Shown here: positions 1-9,165 of the stretch, piece after piece | Layout: the number at the start of each line of letters is the position of its first letter | Numbering within the stretch: position 1 is the stretch's first letter | Virus record (IMG/VR): IMGVR_UViG_3300017724_000040 | Span: 1-31,397 of that record | Source of the DNA: a virus | Length of the DNA: 31,397 nucleotides | Strand: one strand, 5' to 3' | The notes under the pieces: generated by a model | Databases searched by the model: none | The model's input: only the letters and a program-made list of their open reading frames with translations | What the model was told of the DNA's origin: nothing | Position numbers and translations under genes: made by a program

Positions 1-1700
1 GTGATTGTTACACTACCACTATCATGATTCATCCCACCAATAGTAACAGTATTACTATTATCTGTTGCAGTAACACCTAAACTAACAGATGATGAAATTG
101 TATATAGAGATGTTTTGTTTGTTATACCCTCAAAAATTTCCATATTAGTACTACCACCTACAAAAGATGCTATACTTCCACTTGAGTCTGCAGGGAATGT
201 ATGAGATTCATTAGTTAAGAAAGTAGTTACCGCATCAGCACCAGCAGCACCATCTTGTCCTTCATTACCACCATCTATTCCAAATATTTTTATTGAATCT
301 TCTAAAGAATCCTTAGATACTGTAATTGTTAAAGGAAGTTTTGTTTTATCTCCACTAACAGTTCCACTAAATGTAATAGTACCAGTAACTTGCCCACTTC
401 CATCTGTTACACTCGCTGAGAGTGTTGGGTCTGATAGAGTGCTACCATTCGCATCTACGATTGTAAAATCACCACCACCTACAGTACCACTTAGGTTTTG
501 TTGATTAATTGTGATTAAAATATCATCATCAATCGCAGTTGATGAAGATGCCGATGGGAATGAGAATACCTGTGAATCAGATGAAACTGTAAGAATCTTA
601 GCATCAGAACCTGCTAAACCAGCTGTTCCTTGTTTAGATTTAGTTAATGACATCGATTTAGAAAGTGATACACTTGCAGATGTTGCGGTTATTGTAACCG
701 AACCACTATCGTGTGTCATACCACTTATAGTTACTGTCTTTCCACTATCTGTGGCGGTTACACCCAATCCTCTTGATGAGGATATTGTATAATTGGCCGT
801 TGAGTTTGTTACTCCCTCAAATACTTCCATGTCGGTTGAACCACCAATGAAAGAAATAATAGTACCATCACTTTCTGCGGTAAAGGTATGGGATTCATTA
901 GTAAGGAATGTTGTTACGGCATCAGTACCATCTGCACCAGCTGTACCATCTGCCCCACCTTCTACTTTAAAGAGTTTGATTGAATCACTCAACCCATCTT
1001 TAGTTACCGAAATGGTTACTGGGAAGTTAGATTTAGTAGAATTTAATCCACCACTATTTAATGCACCTGTAAATGATATACTACCTGATGATATACCACT
1101 ATGTTTACCACTACTATTTGTTACACTATTATTATCGAATCCAAAATTCGTTACATTACCACCAGCAGTTGATATTGTGATATCAGAACTACCAATAGCA
1201 GCGTTTAAGTTTTGTTGGTTAAATGAGAATACAACTTCGGTTGGTGTTGCTGAAGTATCTGATGTATCATCAAATGCCATTACTTGTGAATCGATACTCG
1301 CAACTAATGTTTTTGCGGAAGTACCATCTAAACCAGCCGCACCATCACTACCATCTGCTCCATCAGAACCAGTTTGTCCTGCAATTGCTTTGGATAAAGA
1401 CATTGTTTTTGATAATGATGTACTTGCTGAGGTTGCTGTAATTATAATAGAACCACTATCGTGAGCCATCGATGTTACTGTAATTGTGTTTGCATCTATA
1501 GATGAACTTACTGATGTAGTTGAACTTCTACTATATGAATAAGATGTTGTTTTATCAGTTACCCCTTCAAACACAATCATATCTGTTGAACCACCAGTTA
1601 GAGATACAATACTCTTATCAGGATTAGCGGCAAATGTATGAGCTTCATTAGTTAAGAAAGCAGTTACCGCATCTACCCCATCTTGTCCTGATGTTCCATC
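1..1700 (-). repeat. Long in-frame repeated modules inside the tail-tip/fibre gene
   Basis: The phrase encoding DAVT(T/A)FLTNE(S/A)HTF starts near 207, 894 and 1644, so units are about 687 and 750 bp (229 and 250 codons). Each unit carries a collagen-like linker such as GADGTDAVT or GQDGVDAVT, a GGSTDMxVFEGVT-type segment, and an HDSGSVTI-type segment (3-29, about 690-716, about 1443-1470). The copies have diverged at both DNA and protein level. The array continues beyond the left edge. Confidence 0.8.
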
Positions 1701-4700
1701 ACTTCCACTCGCTCCTGCCTGAACTCCAAATAATGTTAATGAATCACTTGCGATTTGAGAACCACCAGATGCCACTTCGAATGTTTTTACTTCGTATGTA
1801 ACAGGTGTTGTTGCAGATGGTTGTTCGGAAGATTGGTCTGCTACAAATGTATTTGTTGTTCCTCTACTTCCTTGTAGTGAAGCTCCTTTGTAAAATTCGT
1901 AATATACAGTTCCAGCGTGATTTTGTTCGGTTGCGGTTAAAGTTATACTCTGTCCCGCTGGGTCTTGGTTACCTAATGAGTTAAACGTAATAACATAATT
2001 ACTAGCACCCAATGATACTGTTTTAGAAGTATTAGATGAAGTTGCCTCTGCAAGAGCAGAACCTACATCACTACCATCTGATAATTGTAATTGTCCTCTA
2101 ATTACTAAGGCCTCTGTTGTTGGATTCCAAACTAATTTATTACCCAATGAAAATTGAGAATCGGAATCAACATAAAATCCTGTATTTGAGTTTCCATATG
2201 AACCATTACCTGTAAATAACTTACCATCGGTCATTTTAATACCAGCAATAGAACCTGTGTTAGCGATTATACCACCTTGTAAGAATACATTATCTGTTGC
2301 TAAACCAAAACCTGGATTTGGATTTCCAAATACATAATCGGAATTAGCCAATCCACTTAAATCACCTAATCTCACTTTTAATTGTGCATCAAACAATCCA
2401 CTACCTGTTCTCTCAACAATATCCATATAAGGAGTTGCAGTATCTTTTGGGTTAGCGTTCATTTTAATATAACCACTACCACTTAGACCTGTTGATACAA
2501 TAACTTGTCCTTCATCATATGTTTGAGCTGATGATGCTAAATCACCTACAAACTCACCTTGTTGACCACTACCATATGCTCTTTGAACATATATCCTACC
2601 ATGTACTTCTTCGGCTCCCGAATTATCACCATCAATAGATGCTGATTCGATTAGTAGATATTCTGTTTGAAATCCAGTTCCATCTACTTTTTTAGCTAAT
2701 AAGATTTCACCTACAGCAAAACCACTCGCATTCTTAACAGACATTGTAGTTTGAGTTGATGTGATATTTGAACCTGTTAGGGTTGTAGCATTAGTAACCC
2801 ATAATTGTCCACCAACGGCGTTTACGGATTCTTTTTCAAAGGTAGTTGTTCTTAACGTACCTCTAATTCTAATATTCTCAAACTCTGCCGTTCCATTTCC
2901 TTCAGATGAAATCTTCCATCCCTTTACACCACTTGCGAAATCTCTTGTCTGTAAGATACCTTCTGGTCTCATTACTAAATTACTACCTTGTATAGTATTT
3001 GGTGTAATATCCCATCCACCTATAGATGCTGATTTAAACGATGCAAACCCTTGGTCTGTAATAGATGAACTGGCGTTTGTTAATGTTGATGGGTTACCAC
3101 CAATTGTTGCTGGAGTTTGGATACTGTTAGCAGATACTGAACCTAATATAGTTACATTATCAGTAATAGTACCACCTTGTAATAATACTTTTGATGCTGT
3201 TATGTTACCATCGGCCTTTAATCTTAATGATTCATCAGCTGATTTAATTTCTGATTCGTTTACCGTAAACCCTGCTATAGAAGCAGATGTAAACTTAGCA
3301 AAACCATCTTGTGTTATAGATGAGGATGCATTATTTATGTTTGATGGAGCTCCATCAATGATTGCAGGAGTAAATATTCTATCGGCAGATAATCCCGCTT
3401 TAATTACGGCATCGGCCCCAATTGTTAATAAATTGTTCTTAGGGTCTAAGTGAAATAATGATGAACTAATTTCTATGTTAGAATCAGAACCACTTATAAA
3501 TTGTGAGTTTTCTGTACCAATGAAAAACTTATCTGTTTTAACATCTAACAAACCACCATTTGCAGTTGTGAATATAAGGTGTCTTTCATCGTTATCACCG
3601 ATGAATTGCATACCAACACCTTCTAAGGTATCCACACCCATTTGTAGATTACCAGAACCACTATAGATTACAAATCCACCTGGAGCTTTTCCTAAAGATG
3701 CTGATGTTTGTCCTTCAAATCCCACAGAACGCATAAACCCACTACTCGCACCACCAAGTTCTATACCAGTTCCTACAGTATTAGATACGAAGATAGAACC
3801 ACTAATTAAGTTTTGTGAACCACCAATATAGGAATTACCACCTTGAAATACAAATGGGCCTATATTAGTTTCTGTTCTTGATATCTCACCAATTGAGTTA
3901 AGATATTGTATTTTTAATAATTTAGGGTCTTGTAAGTTTTCAGATGGCATTGGTATCTTCACACTAAATGAAGAACTAAATGGTACTGCCACTTCGTTTA
4001 ATAATTCAAACTCACCCGGTAACCCATCTGATTTTTGAAGTACTTTTATTTTATCAACCACACCAGCTATCGGGTCTACATTGTTAAACGAAATGTTTAC
4101 AAAAGAACGTTGATTTTCTGTAGCTACGTTTGAGCTAGTTCTAAAATACTCTATCTTATAGTCAGACTCTTCTACAGAATCATAAGTATGTTTTAACCCC
4201 TCTCTATTTTGAAAAGAAGCGGTGTATGGGTTATTTAACTGAACTGTTGTTGTGTTAGTTACTCTCTTAATAGAACCACTAAAGAAATTTAAATTAGTAG
4301 GTTCTTCTTTTGATTTAGGAGTAGCTGGAGTTGTAAAGTTTGATAAAATAATAGAACTATCTTGCATCTCTTGATTGAAAGTAGTACCATCTGTTATCTG
4401 TACGATTGGAGTCTTACCTTTAAATATGTATCTAACTTTACCTTCTTGAACGGTTAAATCTAAATCATTACCACTCTGTGGTTGATTTTGATAACTTTCA
4501 ATACTTTCAGATAATATTAGTGATGGAGTTATCCCATTTGAATTAAAGATAATAGGAGTTGTACTACTTCTATCTCTATCAACGTTTACTTTAGTCTGCC
4601 ATCTTACATTAAGTTTGTTTTTGTAAGAAGCTGGTACTGGTAACCCATCTACATCATTATTAGCAACACCAACTAATGTAATAGTAGCCTCACCGTTTGG

Positions 4701-5009
4701 AGTATTATCATCACCTTTATCATGATATACCCAAATAGAAATTACCCTACTCTTATCATCTTCGATATAATCGGGTATTTCATAATATATAGGGTTTCCG
4801 TTAGAATCCCTAACATCTATAAATATTTGTGTGTCTTCTTTTAGGTTAGTAGGGTGACCTGAAATCTTAATAAGGTTCTTACCCTTTGTAAGTATTTGTG
4901 GTACATCTGATACTCTAAAATAATTAGGCGATGATGATGTCTTATCATCAACTAATACTGCTATGTTATCAACTCTATCTCTAAAAGATTTTTTAAAAAC
5001 TAAAGGCAT
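1..5009 (-). CDS. Large tail-tip/tail-fibre structural protein with repeated modules (partial, C-terminus off the window)
   Basis: The frame opens at an ATG at 5009, preceded by a GGAG ribosome-binding site, and stays open to the left edge: about 1669 codons are visible and the stop lies outside the window. The N-terminus begins MPLVFKKSFRDRVDNIAVLV. The middle holds two related segments of about 80 residues with SADRIFTPAIIDG/SANSIQTPATIGG followed by NASSSIT and TSASIAGF/KSASIGGW (about 3010-3130 and 3265-3390). GGW-type segments of this sort occur in central fibre and tail-tip proteins of tailed phages. The C-terminal third is built of long modules with short collagen-like G-x-x-G stretches, the phrase DAVTTFLTNESHTF and the phrase HDSGSVTI. 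By content it is a virion adhesion or tail-tip protein. It follows the recombination nuclease gene with a 26-bp gap. The exact role (fibre, tip or host-recognition spike) is inferred, not shown. Confidence 0.85.
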   Translation of the reverse strand, partial: MPLVFKKSFRDRVDNIAVLVDDKTSSSPNYFRVSDVPQILTKGKNLIKISGHPTNLKEDTQIFIDVRDSNGNPIYYEIPDYIEDDKSRVISIWVYHDKGDDNTPNGEATITLVGVANNDVDGLPVPASYKNKLNVRWQTKVNVDRDRSSTTPIIFNSNGITPSLILSESIESYQNQPQSGNDLDLTVQEGKVRYIFKGKTPIVQITDGTTFNQEMQDSSIILSNFTTPATPKSKEEPTNLNFFSGSIKRVTNTTTVQLNNPYTASFQNREGLKHTYDSVEESDYKIEYFRTSSNVATENQRSFVNISFNNVDPIAGVVDKIKVLQKSDGLPGEFELLNEVAVPFSSSFSVKIPMPSENLQDPKLLKIQYLNSIGEISRTETNIGPFVFQGGNSYIGGSQNLISGSIFVSNTVGTGIELGGASSGFMRSVGFEGQTSASLGKAPGGFVIYSGSGNLQMGVDTLEGVGMQFIGDNDERHLIFTTANGGLLDVKTDKFFIGTENSQFISGSDSNIEISSSLFHLDPKNNLLTIGADAVIKAGLSADRIFTPAIIDGAPSNINNASSSITQDGFAKFTSASIAGFTVNESEIKSADESLRLKADGNITASKVLLQGGTITDNVTILGSVSANSIQTPATIGGNPSTLTNASSSITDQGFASFKSASIGGWDITPNTIQGSNLVMRPEGILQTRDFASGVKGWKISSEGNGTAEFENIRIRGTLRTTTFEKESVNAVGGQLWVTNATTLTGSNITSTQTTMSVKNASGFAVGEILLAKKVDGTGFQTEYLLIESASIDGDNSGAEEVHGRIYVQRAYGSGQQGEFVGDLASSAQTYDEGQVIVSTGLSGSGYIKMNANPKDTATPYMDIVERTGSGLFDAQLKVRLGDLSGLANSDYVFGNPNPGFGLATDNVFLQGGIIANTGSIAGIKMTDGKLFTGNGSYGNSNTGFYVDSDSQFSLGNKLVWNPTTEALVIRGQLQLSDGSDVGSALAEATSSNTSKTVSLGASNYVITFNSLGNQDPAGQSITLTATEQNHAGTVYYEFYKGASLQGSRGTTNTFVADQSSEQPSATTPVTYEVKTFEVASGGSQIASDSLTLFGVQAGASGSDGTSGQDGVDAVTAFLTNEAHTFAANPDKSIVSLTGGSTDMIVFEGVTDKTTSYSYSRSSTTSVSSSIDANTITVTSMAHDSGSIIITATSASTSLSKTMSLSKAIAGQTGSDGADGSDGAAGLDGTSAKTLVASIDSQVMAFDDTSDTSATPTEVVFSFNQQNLNAAIGSSDITISTAGGNVTNFGFDNNSVTNSSGKHSGISSGSISFTGALNSGGLNSTKSNFPVTISVTKDGLSDSIKLFKVEGGADGTAGADGTDAVTTFLTNESHTFTAESDGTIISFIGGSTDMEVFEGVTNSTANYTISSSRGLGVTATDSGKTVTISGMTHDSGSVTITATSASVSLSKSMSLTKSKQGTAGLAGSDAKILTVSSDSQVFSFPSASSSTAIDDDILITINQQNLSGTVGGGDFTIVDANGSTLSDPTLSASVTDGSGQVTGTITFSGTVSGDKTKLPLTITVSKDSLEDSIKIFGIDGGNEGQDGAAGADAVTTFLTNESHTFPADSSGSIASFVGGSTNMEIFEGITNKTSLYTISSSVSLGVTATDNSNTVTIGGMNHDSGSVTI

Positions 5010-5035
5010 TCAATCTCCATCTATTCTTTTTATAA

Positions 5036-8000
5036 CTATAAATATCTAATTGATGAAAATCCATCAACTTTTGTGATATCAATAATTTGGTCTACCATAT
5101 CTCTTGTTTTATCGATATGGGAAATTGTAACTATAAAATCAAATTGATTCTTTAGGTAATCGAATAATAAATATAGAGAATTAAAGTTATCCGTATCTAA
5201 AGAACCAAATCCTTCATCAATTGCTATGAAGTTTGGACGTGGTAAATTTGATACGTTTACTAATGCAGTTCTGATGGCCACCGATGAAATAAATTTCTCC
5301 ATACCACTTGTTAACTCTAATGGCCAAAACTCATCCGTTCCGTATGCAATAGATGAATTTATATTTCTACCATCTGTACTTAGTATGATTTGAAAATCTA
5401 CAATAGGTTGTAATATATTATTTATCTCTACTTCTAACTTAGGAAGTATGTCTGAAATCAACTGATATGGTATTCCATCTCTCTTTACACATTGTAGATA
5501 ATATTCATATCCTTCATATTTTTTTTCCATACCTTCCAACTTATCAATAGAATCATTTACAGTTTGAATAGTATTTTCAGCAATTCGTATATTACCATTA
5601 ATATCAATTATTTCATCATTTATTTCAAATATTACAGAATCAATTTCATCTAAATCTTCTTTATATTTAATAATTTGATTTTGTATTTTTTCATTATGCT
5701 CTACAGATTCCTTTTGTTCTAAAGATTTATCTATATCATCTACAACGGATTTTAGTTTTGTTTTTAACTCAGTATGTTCTAAATTACAAGATTTATTAGT
5801 TAGTTCTAACTTATCTTTTTTAATCTGTAGTGAGTCTTTTTTTGTTTTTAAATCCTGTATAGTATTTAATACACTCGTAACATCATATTTAAATTTATCT
5901 AAATTTAATGTTTCTATTTCGTTATTTTTAGATATAATTGAGTTTTTTAAAGTAATTATTTCTGATTCTAAAGATTGGGCTTTTTTTGCAAATGGTGTAT
6001 TTTGATTCTTTACACAATGTTCACAATCATCATCAAATGATAACGAACCAATTCCATCTAAATGTTCTGTAGCGTGTTCTAAATCAGAATTAAGTACCTT
6101 TATCTCAGAATCAATCACCTCTACTCTATTTACAATAGTCTCATATTGTAAGTGTTTTGTTTTCAATTCCAACAAATCATACGAATTATATTTAAATTCT
6201 ACTTCGTTGAGTTCATCGGTTAAATTACTTAACTCACCCGCATATCCAACACATTCTTCTGATTTTTCTGATATCTTAGTGGTTAATTCATTTTGTAATT
6301 GTATCAGAGATTCTGTATCTATTACTGTATTATCTACCGATTTTAACTTTGATGTTAAGTCATAAATATTAGAACGAGTTTTAACTCTCTTATCGTTATA
6401 TTCCTCAAATCTATTTTTTGTAGATTTTAGTATAATAGTATTCTCTTTTAATTCTTTCTTAGCATCTACCAACTTATCAGTAAAGTTTTGGTTCTTATAA
6501 TCTTTTAGTAGAGCACTTAACTCTCTAATCTCTTCGTTGGCGATTTGATACAATTCTTCAAATATATTCATATCTAAGAATTGGGCAAGTAGTTCTTTTT
6601 TTTCTTTCTGTGATTTCTCAATGAACCCACTACTGTTAGATTGGTTAGACATTGCGGTTAGTATAAAATCTTCATATGAACCAACATATTGTCTAATTAT
6701 AGAGTTAGTATCTCTTCTCTCTTCACCATTCAATGAATGAGTAACACCATCTACAATACAATAAAAATCAACATCAACCTTTACAGTTCCCCTCTTAGGT
6801 GATTTCTTACCAATCCTTTCAATAAAGTAATCAACGCCGTTTATTTCAAAATTTATCTTACAATTAAACTTTGATTTAGAATAGTTTAGTACATCCAATG
6901 CTTTATTTGTACGAGAACACTTATCAAATAAACAGAATGATAGAGCATCCCACAATGATGATTTACCACTTGCATTTGGAGCGAAGATTCCATAAGCACC
7001 TTTCATTTGACTGAAATCTATTACATTATTTTCACCATATGAAAACATATTAGAGAACTCAAATGTTTTTGGTTTCCATATAATATTCTTCAGACCTGGT
7101 CGAGCTCCTAACTTATTGTTGATATCTTGATTAATACCACCAATAATCTCTAATTCTTCTTTACCAACCACATATCTATCCGATAGATAACCTTCTATAA
7201 GTTGGTTTTGAAATGCGATATCTCTTACATTCTGAAGAACTATAGATGATGTTTGAGAACTATCCTTTGTATCAGCTAATACCTTCTGTATTGATACTTC
7301 TTGTACTTTTGTTTTAGATTTTAACTCAGATAATATTTTTTTTAATTGAGATTGAGATGTATCTTTTGCTCTAATTCTCATTCGAGATTTGTTTGGTATC
7401 TTTGGATTACCAATTACCTTACCATCCTCAACATCAATGGTCACATACCCATAATCGTTGTGAATTGGAACGAATTCCGATTCTTTGGTTTGAACATCCC
7501 ATACTAAGATTCCATGCTCAGGATACTTAGCTTCAGCATGATTCTGCATAATTGTAGAACCACAATACTTAATCGTACCCTCATCGTTTAGTGATTGATT
7601 TGGCACGTGAATATCACCTAATAGTACTAAATCGTATCCATCGAATGAATCTACTTTTACGTTTTTATTCTCTAATTGGAATCCGTATTCTGTTTTTACC
7701 TTATCGACAGGAGCATGATATAGAGCAATCTTATAATCACCATGTACCTCTTCAGATGGGATAATTTCCTTAGATTCCCCAAAAACCGATGAGTGTGAAA
7801 AGGAAATTCCACCCATCTTCCAAACTCCATCATCCTTCAGATAATGTAGATTAGGATGTCCTAATGCATTTACAATTGGTGATAACGCATCTAATCTATG
7901 TGGGTTATTTAAGTTAGCATCGTGGTTACCTGGTATCAAAATAGTTGGTAACATATCTGATAGAGATTTTAGAAATGTCTGTGTCATCTCTATAACCTCA

Positions 8001-8206
8001 GGAGTCATATCCGTTTTTGCGTGAACAATATCCCCACATAATACAATGATGGAATCATCTGTTTTTGTAGTGGAAATGTAATCATAAAGATGGGAAAACA
8101 CTTCCCTATATTCTTTATGTCTTTTTAAATTTCTGATATGTACATCAGCTATGTGGTAAATCTTTTTGATTGTACCATCATACTTAATTCTCTTCGATTT
8201 TCTCAT
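5036..8206 (-). CDS. Fused SbcD/gp47-SbcC/gp46-type recombination nuclease-ATPase
   Basis: This 1056-aa protein joins two subunits that are separate genes in T4 (47 and 46) and in E. coli (sbcD and sbcC). Residues 15-240 are a Mre11-type metallophosphoesterase: D21-x-H23, GD at 58-59, GNHD at 93-96, H164 and GDIH ending at H200. Residues 380-1056 are a Rad50/SbcC ATPase: Walker A in GIFAPNASGKSS (406-417), a long coiled coil, a CxxC zinc hook (C728, C731), a signature-like LTSGMEKF near 961-968, Walker B and D-loop in IAIDEGFGSLD near 992-1003, and the histidine switch TISHID. In this family the complex processes double-strand ends for recombination-dependent replication. Its start overlaps the primase stop by 4 bp (ATGA), so the two are probably translationally coupled. 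No frameshift separates the halves. Identity is very secure; the fusion is seen directly in the sequence. Confidence 0.97.
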   Translation of the reverse strand: MRKSKRIKYDGTIKKIYHIADVHIRNLKRHKEYREVFSHLYDYISTTKTDDSIIVLCGDIVHAKTDMTPEVIEMTQTFLKSLSDMLPTILIPGNHDANLNNPHRLDALSPIVNALGHPNLHYLKDDGVWKMGGISFSHSSVFGESKEIIPSEEVHGDYKIALYHAPVDKVKTEYGFQLENKNVKVDSFDGYDLVLLGDIHVPNQSLNDEGTIKYCGSTIMQNHAEAKYPEHGILVWDVQTKESEFVPIHNDYGYVTIDVEDGKVIGNPKIPNKSRMRIRAKDTSQSQLKKILSELKSKTKVQEVSIQKVLADTKDSSQTSSIVLQNVRDIAFQNQLIEGYLSDRYVVGKEELEIIGGINQDINNKLGARPGLKNIIWKPKTFEFSNMFSYGENNVIDFSQMKGAYGIFAPNASGKSSLWDALSFCLFDKCSRTNKALDVLNYSKSKFNCKINFEINGVDYFIERIGKKSPKRGTVKVDVDFYCIVDGVTHSLNGEERRDTNSIIRQYVGSYEDFILTAMSNQSNSSGFIEKSQKEKKELLAQFLDMNIFEELYQIANEEIRELSALLKDYKNQNFTDKLVDAKKELKENTIILKSTKNRFEEYNDKRVKTRSNIYDLTSKLKSVDNTVIDTESLIQLQNELTTKISEKSEECVGYAGELSNLTDELNEVEFKYNSYDLLELKTKHLQYETIVNRVEVIDSEIKVLNSDLEHATEHLDGIGSLSFDDDCEHCVKNQNTPFAKKAQSLESEIITLKNSIISKNNEIETLNLDKFKYDVTSVLNTIQDLKTKKDSLQIKKDKLELTNKSCNLEHTELKTKLKSVVDDIDKSLEQKESVEHNEKIQNQIIKYKEDLDEIDSVIFEINDEIIDINGNIRIAENTIQTVNDSIDKLEGMEKKYEGYEYYLQCVKRDGIPYQLISDILPKLEVEINNILQPIVDFQIILSTDGRNINSSIAYGTDEFWPLELTSGMEKFISSVAIRTALVNVSNLPRPNFIAIDEGFGSLDTDNFNSLYLLFDYLKNQFDFIVTISHIDKTRDMVDQIIDITKVDGFSSIRYL
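5037..5045 (-). promoter_or_regulatory. ATATTTATA motif upstream of the tail-tip gene (candidate promoter element)
   Basis: The coding strand reads ATATTTATA 27 nt before the ATG at 5009, overlapping the stop codon of the nuclease gene. The same motif recurs in other gaps (11503, 13420, 13488, 13506, 27299). Function as a phage -10-like element is inferred from recurrence and position only. Confidence 0.35.
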
Positions 8207-9135
8207 ACACCTAATAACTTATACTCCATTAACTTCCTTAGTGAAAGTAATTCGGTATTTTCTATCTTTTCATTAATATTTTTAAAACCCATATCTGATG
8301 GGTCTGAATCTTTTAGTTCAACGATGTGAACTCCCACTCCGTTATTCATAAGGGATTCTGCGAATCGGAGTGAGTTCTTAAAAGCATCTGAATCTAATGC
8401 TAGATATACACTTTTAACACCCTTACTAATTATTTTCTTTTGTAGTTCCGATTGTGGTGATTTACCAAACAATGGGATACTATTCATTCTAACTGCTATT
8501 GCATCAAATACTCCTTCACATATTACAATTGGTAAATCCCAATTAATAAACATCTCAAATCCCACCACATCTTTAGATACATCTGGATTCTTATGTTTAA
8601 ATGTCGTATCGTAGAAACTTCTACCTACAAAATAATTTAACATACCATTCTCATCATACGATGGAACTATGATTTTATGTTTATACATACCCTCTTCACA
8701 ATACCCCATTTGATACTTTAAAATTTCCGAAGGTGATACCCCCCTTCTGTCAAGATAAGACAATGCGTGTTTTCTAATTACCGATGAGGATGGTTTCCAC
8801 AATGGGATATATTCTTTAGGTAATTGAACTACCTTAGATTCTTCGGTAGTTGAATCTGTTTTGTATCTATACTTTCTACTGAATATGGAATTATGTTCAT
8901 CCCAAATCTCCTTAGATACTTTAAGTTTTCTAAATAGAGAACGAATTGATTTACCTTTCTCATCCGATATCCAACAATGCCAAGGGTTATCTGCATTAGA
9001 GTTTAACTTTATGTTTATCTCCAATTTAGGTTTATGATGATTCACAAATGGTGACCAAAAAGCATAGTTATCACCACTTGTTTTCTTAGATTTCCCTAAG
9101 ACAGATTCTAGTAAAGAGAGTAGTCTTTCTTCCAT
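8203..9135 (-). CDS. DnaG-like DNA primase (TOPRIM) with degenerate zinc ribbon
   Basis: This 310-aa protein would make RNA primers for lagging-strand synthesis. Residues 25-70 have the shape of a CHC2 zinc ribbon (SPFVNHHKPKLEIN, then PWHCWISDEKGKSIRSLF), but of the usual metal ligands only C54 remains. The sequence YLDRRGVSPSEILKYQMGY (128-146) and the segment around KIIVPSYDENG match the start of the primase catalytic core. The TOPRIM motifs are complete: E207-G with D211 in CEGVFDAIA, and DSD at 248-250. It is shorter than bacterial DnaG and has no helicase domain, so a separate helicase gene is expected elsewhere. No Shine-Dalgarno sequence is visible before the ATG. The endonuclease gene lies 30 bp upstream and the recombination nuclease overlaps downstream. 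A non-primase TOPRIM protein is less likely because of the RGV and PSYDENG core. Confidence 0.88.
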   Translation of the reverse strand: MEERLLSLLESVLGKSKKTSGDNYAFWSPFVNHHKPKLEINIKLNSNADNPWHCWISDEKGKSIRSLFRKLKVSKEIWDEHNSIFSRKYRYKTDSTTEESKVVQLPKEYIPLWKPSSSVIRKHALSYLDRRGVSPSEILKYQMGYCEEGMYKHKIIVPSYDENGMLNYFVGRSFYDTTFKHKNPDVSKDVVGFEMFINWDLPIVICEGVFDAIAVRMNSIPLFGKSPQSELQKKIISKGVKSVYLALDSDAFKNSLRFAESLMNNGVGVHIVELKDSDPSDMGFKNINEKIENTELLSLRKLMEYKLLGV

Positions 9136-9165
9136 ATTGTTCTAAATATACAAAAAATATTTGAA

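Noticed and set aside
793-1464. Plus-strand open frame of 223 codons, and similar ones at 511-792, 2761-3453 and 25330-25815
   Set aside because: They are antisense to strong minus-strand genes, have no ribosome-binding site, and their Pro/Ser/Val-rich composition is what the complement of Ser/Thr/Gly-rich structural genes gives.
4818-4826. TATAAATAT (the recurrent motif) inside the tail-tip gene
   Set aside because: It lies well inside a coding region far from any start, so I treat it as a chance copy and as a caution on motif specificity.
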